Shown: piece by piece, positions 31,992-43,658 of the stretch
Layout of the letters: each line of letters opens with the position of its first letter
Numbering within the stretch: position 1 is the stretch's first letter
Assembly: GCA_029449235.1 (NCBI GenBank)
Contig: JANATG010000013.1
Location: 186,001-250,000, forward strand
Origin: Linnemannia schmuckeri
Lineage: Eukaryota; Mortierellomycota; Mortierellomycetes; Mortierellales; Mortierellaceae
Direction of reading: 5' to 3'
DNA length: 64,000 bases
The notes under the pieces: generated by a model
What the model was told of the DNA's origin: nothing
Seen by the model: only the letters and a program-made list of their open reading frames with translations
The model's database searches: none
Translations under genes and position numbers: made by a program

Positions 31992-33461
31992 TTATGCTGA
32001 ATGGTATTTGTTGTGTGCGTGTGTTTGTCTGTACGGATCAGGCAAGGGAGAAGCAATCCGCTGCCTTTTTATTTTTTTTTCTTTCTCTGAGGCTTGGAAA
32101 GAAGAGTCACTGTGCATCCTTTGCTATGGAAATATGATAGAAAGGGGCACAAACCATGACACACGCACCATCATTCTCTTCCTAGTGCCCGTCTTGACGC
32201 TGAACGGGCGCAGCATTCGACTCATATAACATGTTACGTCCGTGGTGAGAGAGATCACAAAGCAGAGGCCAGGGTCTGGGGGAGGGAGGGATCGACTGTG
32301 CCAGTCTAGAATAAACGATAAGAGGCTGGGGATGCACTCAATTGAGCCTTGCCGTCTTCTCCAACATGCCATAGGTTTCATTTTGGTTGTAATAGGCAAG
32401 GGCATAGGAAAAATGACAATGCTGATCGCCATTTGTGCAATTGACAAAAGGGTGCATGGTATCGGAGTGAGATAGAATTCATTCTGAACCAAAGAAAAAA
32501 AAAATAAAAATATAAATCTCCATAGCGACCTGTATCACGCGCCAGCCCAACGGTCGCGATTCAAACGCCGTTGGGTATTTTTAATTGTTTTTATATGTCA
32601 ACTCGAACATGTAGCTATCCCCTCTTCTGCCTGTCGTAACTGTTTCTTTCTTGTCCCTTCTCCTTTTCGCATCCTCTCATAATCGCATTGACACTGTCCC
32701 GAACACAAGGTAAAAGATAAACGACATAACATCACGAATTGCTCCTTTGCCCGGCGTTTTTCGCCCATCCATTCATCCATTCATCCATTCATCCATACAC
32801 ATCTTGGAACCAACTTCATTTTTTGTATTCTTAGCTGAAGAAAGGCAAACCACTACAAAGTGAATCTGGATCCGTTTCTTCTTTTTTTTTTTTTTTTTTT
32901 TTTTTTTCTCTCTCTCTCTATTTGTTGCTTGAGCAGAGCAAAGACAAGCGATCAAGCGACAACCTAACTCTCCTTCTCTCCTTCTTGTTCTTTCACGTCA
33001 TTCTCCATATCCGAAAAGACATCTTTGTACACATTCATGTCATTTCTGCAGCCACTGATACCACAAAAAAAAAAAATCTCTCGTCTCAGATTCCCGAAGC
33101 ACTTTTTTTTTTTTCCGTTGTCTTTGTTCCTCCTTCGATCCTTTGTTCTTTTTTGTTCTCTCTTTATTTTTCTTTTTCTTTCTAATGTGCTTCTTTCTTT
33201 CTTTCTTCTTTCTTTCTCTCTAACTTTTTCCTTCCTATCATTTCTCGTCCCTTCCCTTCTCTTCTCTCCCTTTTCCCTACTATCACCCACACTCTGTCCC
33301 TATCGGACCACCCTCGACTCTCTTCTTCCTTCACTGACACACCTCTTACATTTTTCAATCAGATCAGGAGCTACCACCATTGCACAGTAGAGTCACTCAA
33401 CAAATAAACAACCACACACACCCTCTCTTCCTTCCTTCCCTAACGACAACACGCATCAGCA
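31992..33461. other. Intergenic region upstream of the subtilisin gene
   Basis: A CATTCATC microsatellite occurs at about 32767-32800, with a T27 tract near 32883 and a strongly CT-rich block at 33100-33330 that probably forms the promoter or leader of the protease gene. The frames at 32124-32492 on either strand lack domains and are not called. Confidence 0.45.
32767..32800. repeat. CATTCATC microsatellite
   Basis: About four units of an 8-nt ATTCATCC repeat. Confidence 0.8.
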
Positions 33462-35626
33462 ATGAAGGTAGCATGCCTCTTGCCATTGCCCTTGCTGCTG
33501 GTCCCCTTCACCCACGCCGCAGACTACCTCATCCGCTTCAAGGAAGGTGCCGCCCCAACTACTCAACAAAACGGCGTCTCCAGGATCGAGCACTTTGCCA
33601 CCGTCCAGTCTGCAGGAGGGGCCCACCCCAAGTTTGACTACCACTCCAAGGAACTTTCTCTCACCGTTTTGTCTCTCTCCCAGGCCAAGGCCTTGGCAAG
33701 CCACGGTGGCAAGAACAACAAGCACCACCACGGCAAGTCCAAGGCCCAGATTGAGAGTACTGCTACAGTAGAAGAGGCTGGAGAAGATGAGGCTGCTGTT
33801 CAGATCAAGTCCAAGGGTCGCTGGTTCACATTTGACGACTCGGAGTTCCATGTCTGGCACGGAGACTTTTCCGAGGCCGAAGCCGAATTGTTAGCCCAGG
33901 ATGCTGGTGTCGAGATGATCGAGAAGGATATAGTGATCCGGTTCCCTGAGCTGGAGCAGTATAACAACAAGACAGCCATGGCACGCAAGGTCATGAACCT
34001 CGAGCAGGCCTATGACCTTGTGGACGAGCAGTTGTCCGCTTTGGAGCTCAAGTCATCGGGTAAGAAGAAGACTGAGGAGAACGATGCTGAGGTGCATATC
34101 CCCAACATTGACGAGAAGGAGTCGTCGCACCATAAGTCGGGCAAGAAGGCGCACCTGGCGAGTGAGCTTGTGCATCCCATCATTGTCAAGGATATTCCAG
34201 GCCCTAACAATGCCTACACTATCCAGCAGCGAGCACCCAGCTGGGTAAGTTGTTTCATTCGTTATCGGCGATCATTGTTCCGTTCCACCTGTCCCGTCTG
34301 ATTTGCATGAACTGACACATTTTGTTTTGTTTCTCATTGACGGTGATGATCACTGATTACTCAATCACACGTCCATAACGCGTTACATCACTATCATATC
34401 CTTTCTATACGTGTTCATAATACAAACAACAGGGTCTGCCACGCGTGTCGCAGCGCGCACTCCCACTCAGCGCTGACTACCTCTACCCCAACTCGGCCGG
34501 ACAGGGTATCGACGTCTACGTCATCGACACCGGCATCAACGTCCGCCACGTCGACTTTGAGGGCCGCGCCCGCTGGGGTGTCACCACCGTCCCCGGCGCA
34601 CCCAACTCCGACGATAACGGCCACGGCACCTTCGTTGCCGGTATCGTCGGCTCTCGCACTTTTGGTGTCGCCAAGAAGGTCAACCTGATCGCCGTCAAGG
34701 GTCTCAACAAGGAGGGCACCTCCACCCTCTCCCAGATCTTGGCCGCTCTCGACTGGGTCATCAAACAGAACGCCAGCTCGTCAAACCACCGCAATGTCGT
34801 CAACCTCTCCCTCGGTGCTGGTTACTCCAAGGTCCTCAATTCTGCCGTCGATGCTCTCGTCCAGTCTGGCCTGTTTATCGTCGCTGCGGCTGGTAACGGA
34901 AACGACCGCAATATTGGTCAGAACGCCTGTAACTACTCTCCTGCTTCCGCACCTACAGCTTTCACAGTCGGATCGACCAACATCAATGATCAGATATCGT
35001 CCTTCTCCAACTATGGTCAGTGCGTCAACATCTATGCCCCTGGTGAGCGTGTCCGCTCAACTTGGATCGGACCCTCCAATCGCGAGATCTACACCGACAG
35101 CGGTACCTCCTTCTCTGCCCCCAACGTCGCCGGTATTGCTGCCTTAATCATGGGTGCCGAGCGTGGTGATCGCTCCGACGGATCCTGGTCGCCCAAGAGC
35201 ATCGGCAACCGTATCCTCCAACTCGGAACCCGTAACGTCATCCGCGGCTTCAAGGGCCCAACCAACACTAACATCTTGGCTTTCAACGGCGTCGGCATCA
35301 TCGATACTGGAAACAACAACAACAGCAATAGCAACGATGGTAACAACGGTAATGACGAAAACAACGGAGATAACAACAGTGGAGGTGGCGGTGGTAATGA
35401 TAACAACAACGGAGGTAACGATGGAGACAATGGAGGAAGCGGTGATGGAGATAACGGTCCATATGTGCCCCCCTTCGAAAACAATGGCACTACACCACGT
35501 TACGTCAATGGCGCCGCATCTGTCAGCAGTACCTCAAACCATGGTCCTACTCTTAGTGTCTTGCAGACGTTGACAATCCTGTTTACTGTCGGTGCTACAT
35601 TTGTCTCTGTCTTGTTTTCCTTGTAA
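33462..35626 (+). CDS. Secreted, GPI-anchored subtilisin-like serine protease (S8, proteinase K type)
   Basis: The predicted protein is 658 aa from two exons, 33462-34244 and 34433-35626. The signal peptide is about residues 1-19 (ending FTHAA). The I9-like propeptide starts ADYLIRFKEG and includes a lysine/His-rich spacer. The catalytic domain starts near residue 265, with triad Asp293 (VIDTG), His325 (GHGTF) and Ser487 (GTSFSAP), and oxyanion Asn416. A Gly/Asn/Asp-rich linker of about 65 residues follows, then Ser/Thr-rich sequence and a hydrophobic C-terminal tail (LQTLTILFTVGATFVSVLFSL) typical of a GPI signal. The intron splits propeptide from mature enzyme, close to the expected maturation site (QQRAPSW / GLPRVSQRALP). 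It probably acts at the cell wall or outer membrane. The start is the first ATG before the signal peptide. Confidence 0.93.
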
Positions 35627-35904
35627 TTAGAGTGTCCTCATACTTTTGTAAATAGATCTGTTATTTTTTTGGTCCTCTCTTCTTGCTTTTTTTCAATAAT
35701 AACCAGCTGTACTCTCTGATCGCTCTCTCTGGTCTCTTGGTCCTAAGATACTAATCACGGTAATCCATCGCTTTGGTCGTGTTCGCATGGCGAGGTTGCT
35801 TAATAGTCATATGAATCCAGTGGCATTATTTTTTGTATTCAGATTATACATGCAGGAGCAGGGTTCAGATAGAGAAAAAAAAAAAAACAAAACTAACAAA
35901 AAAA

Positions 35905-38401
35905 TTAGAGCAACATGTCGCCGACGCGAATACCACAGATCTCGATAGGAGCGGTGGTGGGTTCTTTCATCTCGAACCTCAAGAATTGGATCCCACGGGT
36001 ATCAAGCTGGATGCCAATCTTTCTTCCGACATCTGTGCATCGCAAATCCTTCATCCTAATCGATCCTGTCGCCCTTTCTGTCTCTCCTGTGCATGTCATC
36101 TATCAAACAAAACAAGCAAAATTTTCATATTAGCATACAAGAGGTAGTACAAAAATAAAAACGCATGAGAAACAGCAACAACAAATGCATACCAAACAAA
36201 AAAAAAAAAAAAAAAAAAAACAAACAAAAAAACAAACTCAAGGACTTACCCAGTTGGTCCCATCAACACTAGCCTTAACAACCATAAACTTCCCTAAATG
36301 AGCAAGCGTCGACTCGAATGTTGACCAAATCTCAATGGACTTCGCCCTCTCGCCCAACTCCAACAATGGCAACACAAACCTCAATCCAAAATATCCTCCT
36401 TTCTCCAACACATGAAAACTCTGCCAGCATGTGGAAAGATCTTGATCGACTGCGTAGTGGTAGGTATGCATGGCGACAAAGTCTGGTTTTGGGTAGTTGA
36501 GGGATTTGAAGCGGGCTTCGTGGGCTTGGAGGATGTCCCTGTGTTGTGTGGTTGTTGTGGTAGTGGTAGTGGTAGAGGGAGTGGCGTCGGGGTGCCATTT
36601 TATAGATTCTGGAGAGGGGAACATGTCGATGTTTGTTTGGAAGAGGCATTTATCGTTTGAGCAGCTCGATCTATTGTGGAGGGTTTGTATATGTTCATTT
36701 TGTTAATGGAGCGACATAAAGGAGGAGTGAATGGGTGGATATCAATGGTTTCTTCATTCTATTCCTTTCTTCTTTCTTTCACTTCTATGCTGTACCTGGT
36801 ATGACGGTCCTTGAAGGAGGGCAGTTCCTCGTCAGCAACAAAGTCAGATTTGGCGCCGACTCGATGTGGCGATCCATGGACAACTCCTGTTCCTGAAAGC
36901 ACTGTCGTCAACCTGAACATCGCGTCCGTCTGTTTGAAGATTTTTAAAAAAGAATAAAGGGCTATGGTTATCAATGGTGTTTCTTATGCTCAGAATTCGA
37001 TAATTCACATAATTCAGGAGTAACATGTCCATCCTCTCCCCTGACTTTTCACATTCACCTTTTTATATCCCAATTGCACCCTCTCTCAGTACCATCTCCC
37101 CACACAAATAAACAAAACAACAAGCAAAAAAAAAAAAAAAAAAAAAAAAAACGTACCATATGCTCATAGACAACGCTCCACTGATCAATCCGCCCACTCC
37201 AACTCGAACTCTGATCCAACGGCGCCAGAGCATGACTCAACACAACCGGATACTGGTTTCTCCAAAGCGCAAAAAACAGATCCCCCAACTGCACCCGCTC
37301 CTTCCACAAATTACTGCCCCCCAACTGCATCAGGAACTTGAACACTGCCTTCTTGGGCATAAACGACCCCGCCCCCAACCACGAAAAGCCCGTATGGAGC
37401 CCTAGCTGTGGATTCTGGAATGTCCAAGAACGTTGTTGGGCGGCCATGGCAGGGATTGTTGAAGTGATGAGGGAGGAGGGTTGGTCGACCATGAGGGAGT
37501 ACATCGAATCGATAGAGAGGTTGATCCAGTCGTCGTCTTGGATGTAGCAGTGGTCGTATTTTGCGAGGGTGCAGGTGGTGTATTTTGAGAAATCGTGCAG
37601 GTTTGCGACAGAGTTGAAGACTGTTATTGTGGGCCATGTCTGTGTGGTAGAGTTGGTGGGGAAGTCGTGAGTGGTGGAGAGGACGACGTCGGGGTTGTTG
37701 TTCCAAATGAGGATCTCTTGGATGAAGGGGTATTTCCGGAGGTGGGCTACCACGGCCTTGACGCCTTCCTTGCGCTTCCAGGAGAGGATGACTGCAGTGA
37801 CGGGGACGTATTTTGAGGCTGGACCGGTGTTTCCGCTTGCTCCGGAAGATGATGACAACAGCGATGAGGAACTTGAAGACGACGATGATGACAAAGAAGC
37901 GGAAGACGAAGAAGAGATGCCGCCGTTATTATTGGACTTGGGAGAGACGAAAAGCGAGGCAGGGAAGGAGCTGACACGACCAGGTCCCACATCTGCCAAA
38001 TCCGTCCGGTAGTTCGATCGTTGGTCCCATTCCATCAGCATCCTCTCCCGCTCTTTCATCGTGTCCGCTGACAGTGCCGCCCCCGCCGCTACTGCTTTGG
38101 ACTTGAAGACTCTATTCTTGTTTACCATAACTCTCTCCTTGGTCGTCCTTTGATTACTGTTCCCGAGTCTCCCTGTATCATGGTCAGCACTGTTACCGGA
38201 GTATGAATGCGACAGAAGATAAAGTGCCAAGAAGGAGACGATGACGAGGAGAGTCCGGGAGGAAGAGGTCCTTTTGAAGAGTGTCCTCAGAAAACACTGT
38301 GCCTGGGCTGTCCATTGTGTGACGACAGTAGAGTTCCCGGGTTTTCCGTGGAGTGGTAGGATCTCTGATTGTTGTTGTTGCTGTTGTTGTTGTCCTGGCA
38401 T
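35905..38401 (-). CDS. Type II membrane glycosyltransferase-like protein with discoidin-like C-terminus
   Basis: The predicted protein is 664 aa from four exons on the minus strand: 38401-37157, 36929-36796, 36670-36250 and 36099-35905. A Gln-rich cytoplasmic tail is followed by one membrane anchor at about residues 50-66 (LLVIVSFLALYLL), the layout of Golgi type II enzymes. A Ser-rich stem follows. The catalytic-like core begins VPVTAVILSWKRKEGV with EILIWNNNPD, and an acidic metal-site-like motif QDDDW lies at 288-292. This arrangement resembles exostosin/GT64-type and related transferases. The last 130 residues (CWQSFHVLEKGGYFGLRF, KSIEIWSTFE, FMVVKASVDGTNW, GRKIGIQL, IQFLRFEM) look like an F5/8 type C (discoidin) sugar-binding fold. 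The donor and acceptor are unknown. Confidence 0.78.
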
Positions 38402-39187
38402 TTGGATATCCGTTAGAGTTGTTGAAGCGTGGTTGCTTGTTTGTTGATGGTTGTGTGGAGTAAAAAATGTATTGCCTGTGGTTTGCTGTTGCTGTTATTA
38501 GTCGTGTAACCGTGCCCACTTGTCCTGTTTTGTTTTGGCAGAAAATGATAATTTTGGGCTTGCTTGGTCTGAACGGAAAAAAAAGAAAAAGAGAGGGAAA
38601 GAAGGAAAGAAGATAGAAATGCAAGCTAATGGGATGGAGTTATTCAAGAACATGAACGTGCGGGGATGACAGAGAAATAGCGATAAAAAGAAAACGAGAG
38701 AAAGGAGAATGAGAAGCAAGGGAGGCGAGTGAAAAGAGCAGTGAAGGGGGAAAAAAAAACGAAAGAAAGGCAAAGGAATGAAATAGTTGGTTTTCGTCCT
38801 TCGATGTTTGCCTGCCTGTCTGCTACTGGATGCCCTTTTTTCTCTCCCCTTGCCGGTCCGTGTTTCTTCGTCCAGAAAAGGGGGATCTATTGCTCATATA
38901 TTTTTCTGCAGCTAAACACGGGTGCAAGATCAAGGGCACCTCATGGAAGGAGAAGGAATAAGGGATAAAAGGAATGAAAGAGGCCCCTGAGCACTGAATG
39001 AACAGTGACATGATCACGTCTCGGGCTCCTAGGTGCCTTTTTGCTAACTAGCCAACAATGTCCATTCTAGATAGCCTACCATCCACACTCAATGACCCAT
39101 CATATAAAACATCCAGGACAAACACCACGAAGGAAGAGTGTCAATGCTGAATAAAAATGCAAGAATAAATATTATTATGAAAGTTTT
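38402..39187. other. Intergenic spacer
   Basis: It lies between two minus-strand genes. The left part is the leader of the glycosyltransferase-like gene, and the right end is the 3' flank of homoaconitase. No gene was recognised. Confidence 0.5.
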
Positions 39188-41749
39188 CTAAATGCGTTCC
39201 TTGACCCAGCCCTCAAGACCTCCAGCAACCCAAATCTCCTGAACACTCTTTCCAAGACTTCCAACCCGATACACCTTATCCTCCTGTCCCTCTCTGCTAA
39301 CCTGAACCTTGCCACTCGCCAAAGAAACAGTTGCCTTCCAACCAGTCCGGTCCGTCAATTTGGCAGTACCCCTATCAGCCGCCAGATCACGCACCAGTTC
39401 AGGACTCTCCATCAGCAGCAATCCATTGTTGATCGAATTGCGCTTGAAGGTTTCTGAGAAGGACCCTGCAATGAGGAGCTTGACACCTGCAGACAACAAT
39501 GCCGTGGCGGCCTGTTCACGAGAGGATCCGGTACCAAAGTTGAACCCACCGATGAGAATGTCGCTGGGCTTGACGATGCTTGCGAACTGGGTGTCGTAGT
39601 TCTCCATGACGACCTTGCGCATGGTCTCGGGGCCAATGTCGTCCTGGTAGGTGTATTTTCCGGGGTAAATGCCGTCTGTGTTGAGGTTGTCGGCGGGGCA
39701 GAAGAGCAACTCGCCGGTCATGTGAGAAGGGAAGTTGGGAATCGTTTCATCTGAGACAGCAGCAGCATCGGTATTGTCTGATACTGATGCACTGCTAAGA
39801 GTGATCAAGCTGGTCTTTGGTATGGGGACAGTGTTGGAGGTGGTGATGGAAGTGGGGGCGACGATTTTTCCAGAGATGGCGGATGCGGCGACGACCGCAG
39901 GCGAGGCGAGATAGGCGAGTGCCTTGGGAGAGCCCATGCGGCCCTTGAAGTTGCGGTTTGTTGCCGAGATACCGATTTCACCATCCTGCAGCAATCCCGT
40001 TCCAAGGCCTTTATGTTAAAAGTGATAATCAGTGTTTTGAGTTGCTATTGGTTAGTGATCAGTGAATATGAATCTGTTCCACAGTCACATCTTGTCTTGA
40101 CTCTGATAAAGTCGAATCAAAAATCACTTACCGACGCAGGGTCCACATCCAGCTGGAAGGGCAATGGCACCAGCATCCATCAGGGCCTGCCAGTCACCCG
40201 TCGACTCAACCTCAGCCTGGACCTCACTACTCGCAGCAGCAACATAGAACTCAACACCCTCAGCAATCTTCTTGCCCCGAACAACAGCCGCTGCCTGGCG
40301 GAGATCACTTGCACGCGAGTTGACACACGAGACCAAATAGGCTTTGTTGATCTTGACATCCTTCAAATCCTGAACCGACTGGGCAACTTTGACAGAGTTG
40401 GGACCCGAGATATAGGGAGAAACAGTCGACAGGTCCAAGACCAAATGCTTGGCATAGGTAGCACCATGGTCAGGCGAGAACTCGTTCTGAGCCAGCTGCT
40501 CAACTCGCTTCTTGTTGACACGCGGGTGAACAAAATCTTGACCAGCAGGGACCTTTTCGATGTTCTTGTTGGTGAACCGTGTCCTCTCCAAAACTTGGAT
40601 CCGCTTCTGGTAATATTCCTTTGTGACCTCGTCAATCGGGAACACACCGGCAAGAGCACCCCACTCCGTCGTCATGTTGGCAATCGCCAGACGGTCCTCA
40701 ATATGCAACGACCGCACACCCTCGCCCGTAAACTCGATGGCCGTGTTCAAGACCTCATCCTTGTTAAAGACCGAGCACAATGTAATGATCACATCCTTGC
40801 CGGTCACACCAGGTGCCAACTGGTTCTTAAGCTCAACCTTGACAACGGGGGGGACTTGCCACCAAGTCTGACCTGTGGCCCAGATTGCAGCGGCGTCTGT
40901 CCGGACAATGGGTGTTCCGAGTGATCCAATACCGCCATACATGTTGGAGTGTGAGTCTGAGGCAACGGTGAGTGTTCCTGGAAATGCGTACCCTTCCTCG
41001 ACCATGACCTGATGTCCGATACCGCGGCCAGCTGGGTAGAAATCGACCTGGTTCTCTCCTGCGAACGCCTCAATCGTTGCGTACTTGTTCAAGTTCTATT
41101 CCATCGGGAGTGTGGAAAAATAGGGCAGTTGGTATGAAAAAAAGGGTCAATTTTCGCGATCATTCTTTTTTTTTTACATGTCCTCTTCCTAGCCTTGTTT
41201 TTTCCCATTATATACTCTCATTCCTTATTTTGCTATTGATAAAAGAAAGAGTGCGAGTGGGGGTTGTTACCTTCTCAGACTTGTTCTGGACATCGTGGTC
41301 GAGTGCAAACACGGGCTGACGAGGATTCTTGAACTGTGCTGCACCAATACTCTTGAACCTATGTCATGAACAACATCAAGAACCAGACACGTTGTAAACT
41401 ATCTTTTCGCCCGGAAGATATAACAAAGGACAAGCGAACTATAAAGAGAATATAGCCCGCTACTCTGATAAAAACAAAAGAAAACAAGTACATACTTGGA
41501 GATAACGGCACCGGTGTTGTCGTGGGTGAGGACATGTTCGGGTCGGATGGCAACAAAGTCGCCGCTGCGGATGGTCTGGTTAGGAGCAAGGTCGACAGCA
41601 TATCGCTGGGCAATCTTTTCGATCATGTTTTGTGGTTGGAAGGCGGTTGCAGTGGCGAGCATCCTGCGGAATGTCCTGGATGAATAGCGATTTGAAATTG
41701 TGTTGTAAGAGGTCGAGAGGGACCTGACTGGTAATGTCCTGAAGTTCAT
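39188..41749 (-). CDS. LYS4: Homoaconitase, mitochondrial (lysine biosynthesis)
   Basis: The predicted protein is 708 aa from four exons on the minus strand: 41749-41496, 41358-41271, 41095-40132 and 40008-39188. The N-terminus (MNFRTLPVRSLSTSYNTISN) is basic and Ser-rich, a mitochondrial presequence. Family signatures are FYPAGRGIGHQVMVEEGY, ASDSHSNMYGGIG and GTPIVRTDAAAIWATG, which fit Lys4 homoaconitase rather than citrate aconitase. The [4Fe-4S] ligands are Cys371 (VSCVNSR), Cys431 and Cys434 (GCGPCVG). The C-terminal swivel domain carries NFGTGSSREQAATALL. It converts homocitrate through homoaconitate to homoisocitrate in the fungal alpha-aminoadipate pathway. Length agrees with the family (about 690-720 aa). 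Confidence 0.95.
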
Positions 41750-43658
41750 TATGTATGTATGTATGTGCTTGGTGGAGCGGGGAGGGGAGGTGAAGGAGGA
41801 GGGGTATTGATGAAGAGAAGAGGAGAGCAGAAGAGGAAAGAGGAAAGAGGAAAGAGAAAAGCGAAAAAAAGGAACGCGGGGTAAAAAAAGGAGAAGGAGG
41901 AGGAGGAGGCAAGAAAAGACCGAGCAGGAGGAGATGAGATCGTCGAATGTGTCGAAGCCATATCAAATAAGGTCAAAATGATCCGAGACGATGAGAGATG
42001 CGATGCGATGCGATCAAACTCTCATATCCATCATATCATATGTTAAAAAAAAAAAGGTGACTGCGATGAATAATTGGTTTAAGGGCGTTTCATAGGATCA
42101 CCTGACATGGGCTGATTGAGGAGTTCCCAGACAAAATTCAGGGTGAGACCAATGTTTGATGTCCAATCGAGACACTTGGATTTTTTTCAAACAACAGTTA
42201 ATTTGTCTCATCAGTTGAGCAAGCAAAAAAAAAAGATCACTTATGAGGCAAGAGAAGAAGCCTCCTACATGGTGGTTCCCCCGTCCATCAGGACCTCATT
42301 CTGCCAAATGAGATGGAAGAGTCCTTCAATAAGCCCTTTTCTATTTCTTGTGCCATAACTGTGTGTCTATCCTCCGAATCCTCCGAAAAGTGATCCTGCA
42401 CCGAGACCAGGGTGTTCACCTTATCCCTGCTGGAAACAAAATAGCTCTGTTCATGGTCTCATTGTCTACCTGCAATTGAAAGTACGTAAACGCATACACG
42501 CACAAATAGATCCGCGTGTGGGTCTATTTGGACCGTGGACCTTGCATGGCGATGGCGCGGCGTAATCTTTCTTTTTAATCTATTAACAGCGTCTATCGTT
42601 CTAGCTTAGTTTTTATTTTCCAGTCAGGGTACTGAGATTAATGCATTCTTTGCGAGTGTATACCCATCATTGTGCTTCGGTGCTGTAATTACATAAATAC
42701 ACCCGTACGATATCTCTATTTTGCTGTCCGTGTGTTTTTCGATTGCTCTCAACCTTTTCTTTTTCTCTTCTCTTCTCTTTTCTAATCTCTCGCCCTCTCC
42801 GCCCGCCTGTGTTCATTTGCGGCTCAATTATCTCTTCCTGTCCCTTGTTCTCTTCTTTCTTCCCTTTTCCCTTTCTTTTCTTTCCTCACTCCTTTTTTCT
42901 CTTACACCCTTCTTACCCCTTTCCCTACCCCACCCTCACTCCCCCCATCCTCCCTCCCCCTTTCAGCTGTCAATTGGACCCCCTATCCTTGCTTGCGTCC
43001 AAACTCGCCAGGATAGTACCCTCAAATGGCTTACTGGACTGCTCGCTTATGACCACCCTGCGCGCACTAATTCACTCTCTTCGCAACATTTTCCCTTCCT
43101 GTATAACTCTCGGGACTTTTTCTTTCTTTCACTCCTGCCTTTTTTTTGACTTTGTCATATTTCCTTGAAGTCATTTCATCGGAGACGCTAGGATTTTCCC
43201 TCCCTCTCTTTCTCCTTCTCCTTCTCCTCCTCCTCCTCCTCCTCCTCCTCCTCCTCCTCTTCCTTCCTCCTGGATCTTATCCAACCCGGCATCTGTGATA
43301 TACAGGAACCAGCTGCTCTGAGCTCCCTTGTTTCTCTCCTCTTTTCTCTCTCTTACTCTCACTCTCTCACTTTTACCTTTTTTTACTACATCCATTTGAC
43401 GACCCCACCTTGCAAGAAACCTATATACGACAACAGAAACAACAGAGACACATACACTCACTGTCCAGCCTCACCTCCCAAAAAAACTCTTCCTCCTCTA
43501 CCTCGCATACGCATACGCATAAGCATAGCATAGAGAGTACAGTACGGAAACCCCTTATTTTTCAGTTTCCATTTTATTGTTACCTTCCCTTCGTCTTTGT
43601 CAACGAAACAACAACCCAATACACACAACACTTAACGCACATACACACATAACCAATA
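41750..43658. other. Intergenic region between divergent genes
   Basis: It contains GA-rich (left) and CT-rich (42740-43270) leaders of the two divergent genes, a CTC triplet array at about 43222-43260 and A/T runs. No further gene was recognised. Confidence 0.45.
43222..43260. repeat. CTC triplet microsatellite
   Basis: About twelve near-perfect CTC units lie within a long polypyrimidine block upstream of the gene at 43659. Confidence 0.85.

Noticed and set aside
40013..40924. A 303-codon frame on the plus strand
   Set aside because: It is antisense to homoaconitase exon 3 and arises from that gene's codon bias. The minus-strand protein has all family motifs.
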